In this document: one piece after another, positions 6,525 through 6,770 of the stretch
Layout of the letters: each line of letters begins with the position of its first letter
Position numbering within the stretch: position 1 is the first letter of the stretch
Assembly (NCBI GenBank): GCA_017984035.1
Contig: JAGOAF010000053.1
Span: 1 to 6,770, forward strand
DNA: 6,770 bases
Reading direction: 5' to 3'
From: Flavobacterium sp.
GTDB taxonomy: Bacteria; Bacteroidota; Bacteroidia; Flavobacteriales; Flavobacteriaceae
Made by a program: the position numbers and the translations under genes
Notes under the pieces: model-generated
Told to the model about the DNA's origin: nothing
What the model saw: the letters and a program-made list of their open reading frames with translations, nothing else
The model's database searches: none

Positions 6525-6618
6525 TGTCATCTTGTCAGCCATTTTTACGTCAGAGATACTAAAAACTGACAATTTCTATACTGTCAGTGTCTTGGCATAA
6601 AGATTGACTTGTCGTCAG
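6525..6618 (+). promoter_or_regulatory. Cluster of GTCA half-sites with inverted repeat upstream of dnaK
   Basis: GTCA occurs on the plus strand starting at 6526, 6534, 6549, 6583 and 6614; the last four are GTCAG. The opposite orientation, TGAC, occurs at 6567 and 6605. The TGAC at 6567 and the GTCA at 6583 belong to a perfect inverted repeat, ACTGACA-N10-TGTCAGT (6565-6588), which ends four bases before the candidate promoter. Such density over 94 bases in otherwise AT-rich DNA suggests binding sites for a regulator of the chaperone gene. The protein is unknown, and no CIRCE-type repeat is present. Confidence 0.55.
6593..6608 (+). promoter_or_regulatory. Candidate dnaK promoter resembling a sigma-54 -24/-12 element
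   Basis: The sequence TGGCATAAAGATTGAC has the GG (6594-6595) and TTG (6604-6606) of the sigma-54 pattern TGGCAC-N5-TTGC at the correct spacing, but the -12 position that should be C is A (6607). Transcription would start near 6618, giving a leader of about 44 bases. An alternative reading is a degenerate primary-sigma box, since TA...TTG here is one base longer than TAnnTTTG. The position immediately after the inverted repeat favours a regulated promoter. Confidence 0.45.
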
Positions 6619-6629
6619 CGAGTGATTAA

Positions 6630-6770
<141 letters not shown>

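Overview
The window looks like chromosomal housekeeping DNA from a member of the Bacteroidota, most likely class Flavobacteriia and close to Flavobacterium. Four observations point that way. The DNA is AT-rich. Shine-Dalgarno sequences are missing before almost every start, which instead sit in A/T-rich leaders. Several genes have TAnnTTTG elements upstream, the -7 box of the Bacteroidota primary sigma factor. The protein sequences are also of flavobacterial type, for example a secreted two-domain NIPSNAP protein and an ornithine aminotransferase of the RocD/OAT type with a Cys-rich insert. These identifications come from recognition by eye; no database search was run.

Layout, left to right: a tRNA-His(GTG) with its own promoter and terminator; a plus-strand two-domain rhodanese of the 3-mercaptopyruvate sulfurtransferase type, closed by a strong bidirectional hairpin; a convergent minus-strand pair, in which a secreted dienelactone-hydrolase-like protein is followed after 28 bp by an M28 metallopeptidase lipoprotein; a divergent plus-strand ornithine aminotransferase with a good TAnnTTTG promoter; a second bidirectional hairpin; a second minus-strand pair, in which a phytanoyl-CoA-dioxygenase-like Fe(II)/2-oxoglutarate enzyme lies upstream of a secreted NIPSNAP-family protein; a gene-free stretch of about 456 bp; and the first 36 codons of dnaK on the plus strand, cut by the window edge.

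The genes do not form one pathway. There are two amino-acid or sulfur metabolism enzymes (sulfurtransferase, ornithine aminotransferase), two exported hydrolases probably made from one transcript, two poorly understood proteins (PhyH-like, NIPSNAP), and the Hsp70 chaperone. I see no mobile element, CRISPR array, phage gene or defence system.

The most interesting non-coding signal is directly upstream of dnaK: five GTCA half-sites, four followed by G or lying in GTCAG, plus a perfect ACTGACA-N10-TGTCAGT inverted repeat, all close to a near-match to a sigma-54 type -24/-12 promoter. The most interesting protein signal is a CxxCxCxxxC insertion in the ornithine aminotransferase, between the PLP-ring aspartate and the PLP lysine.
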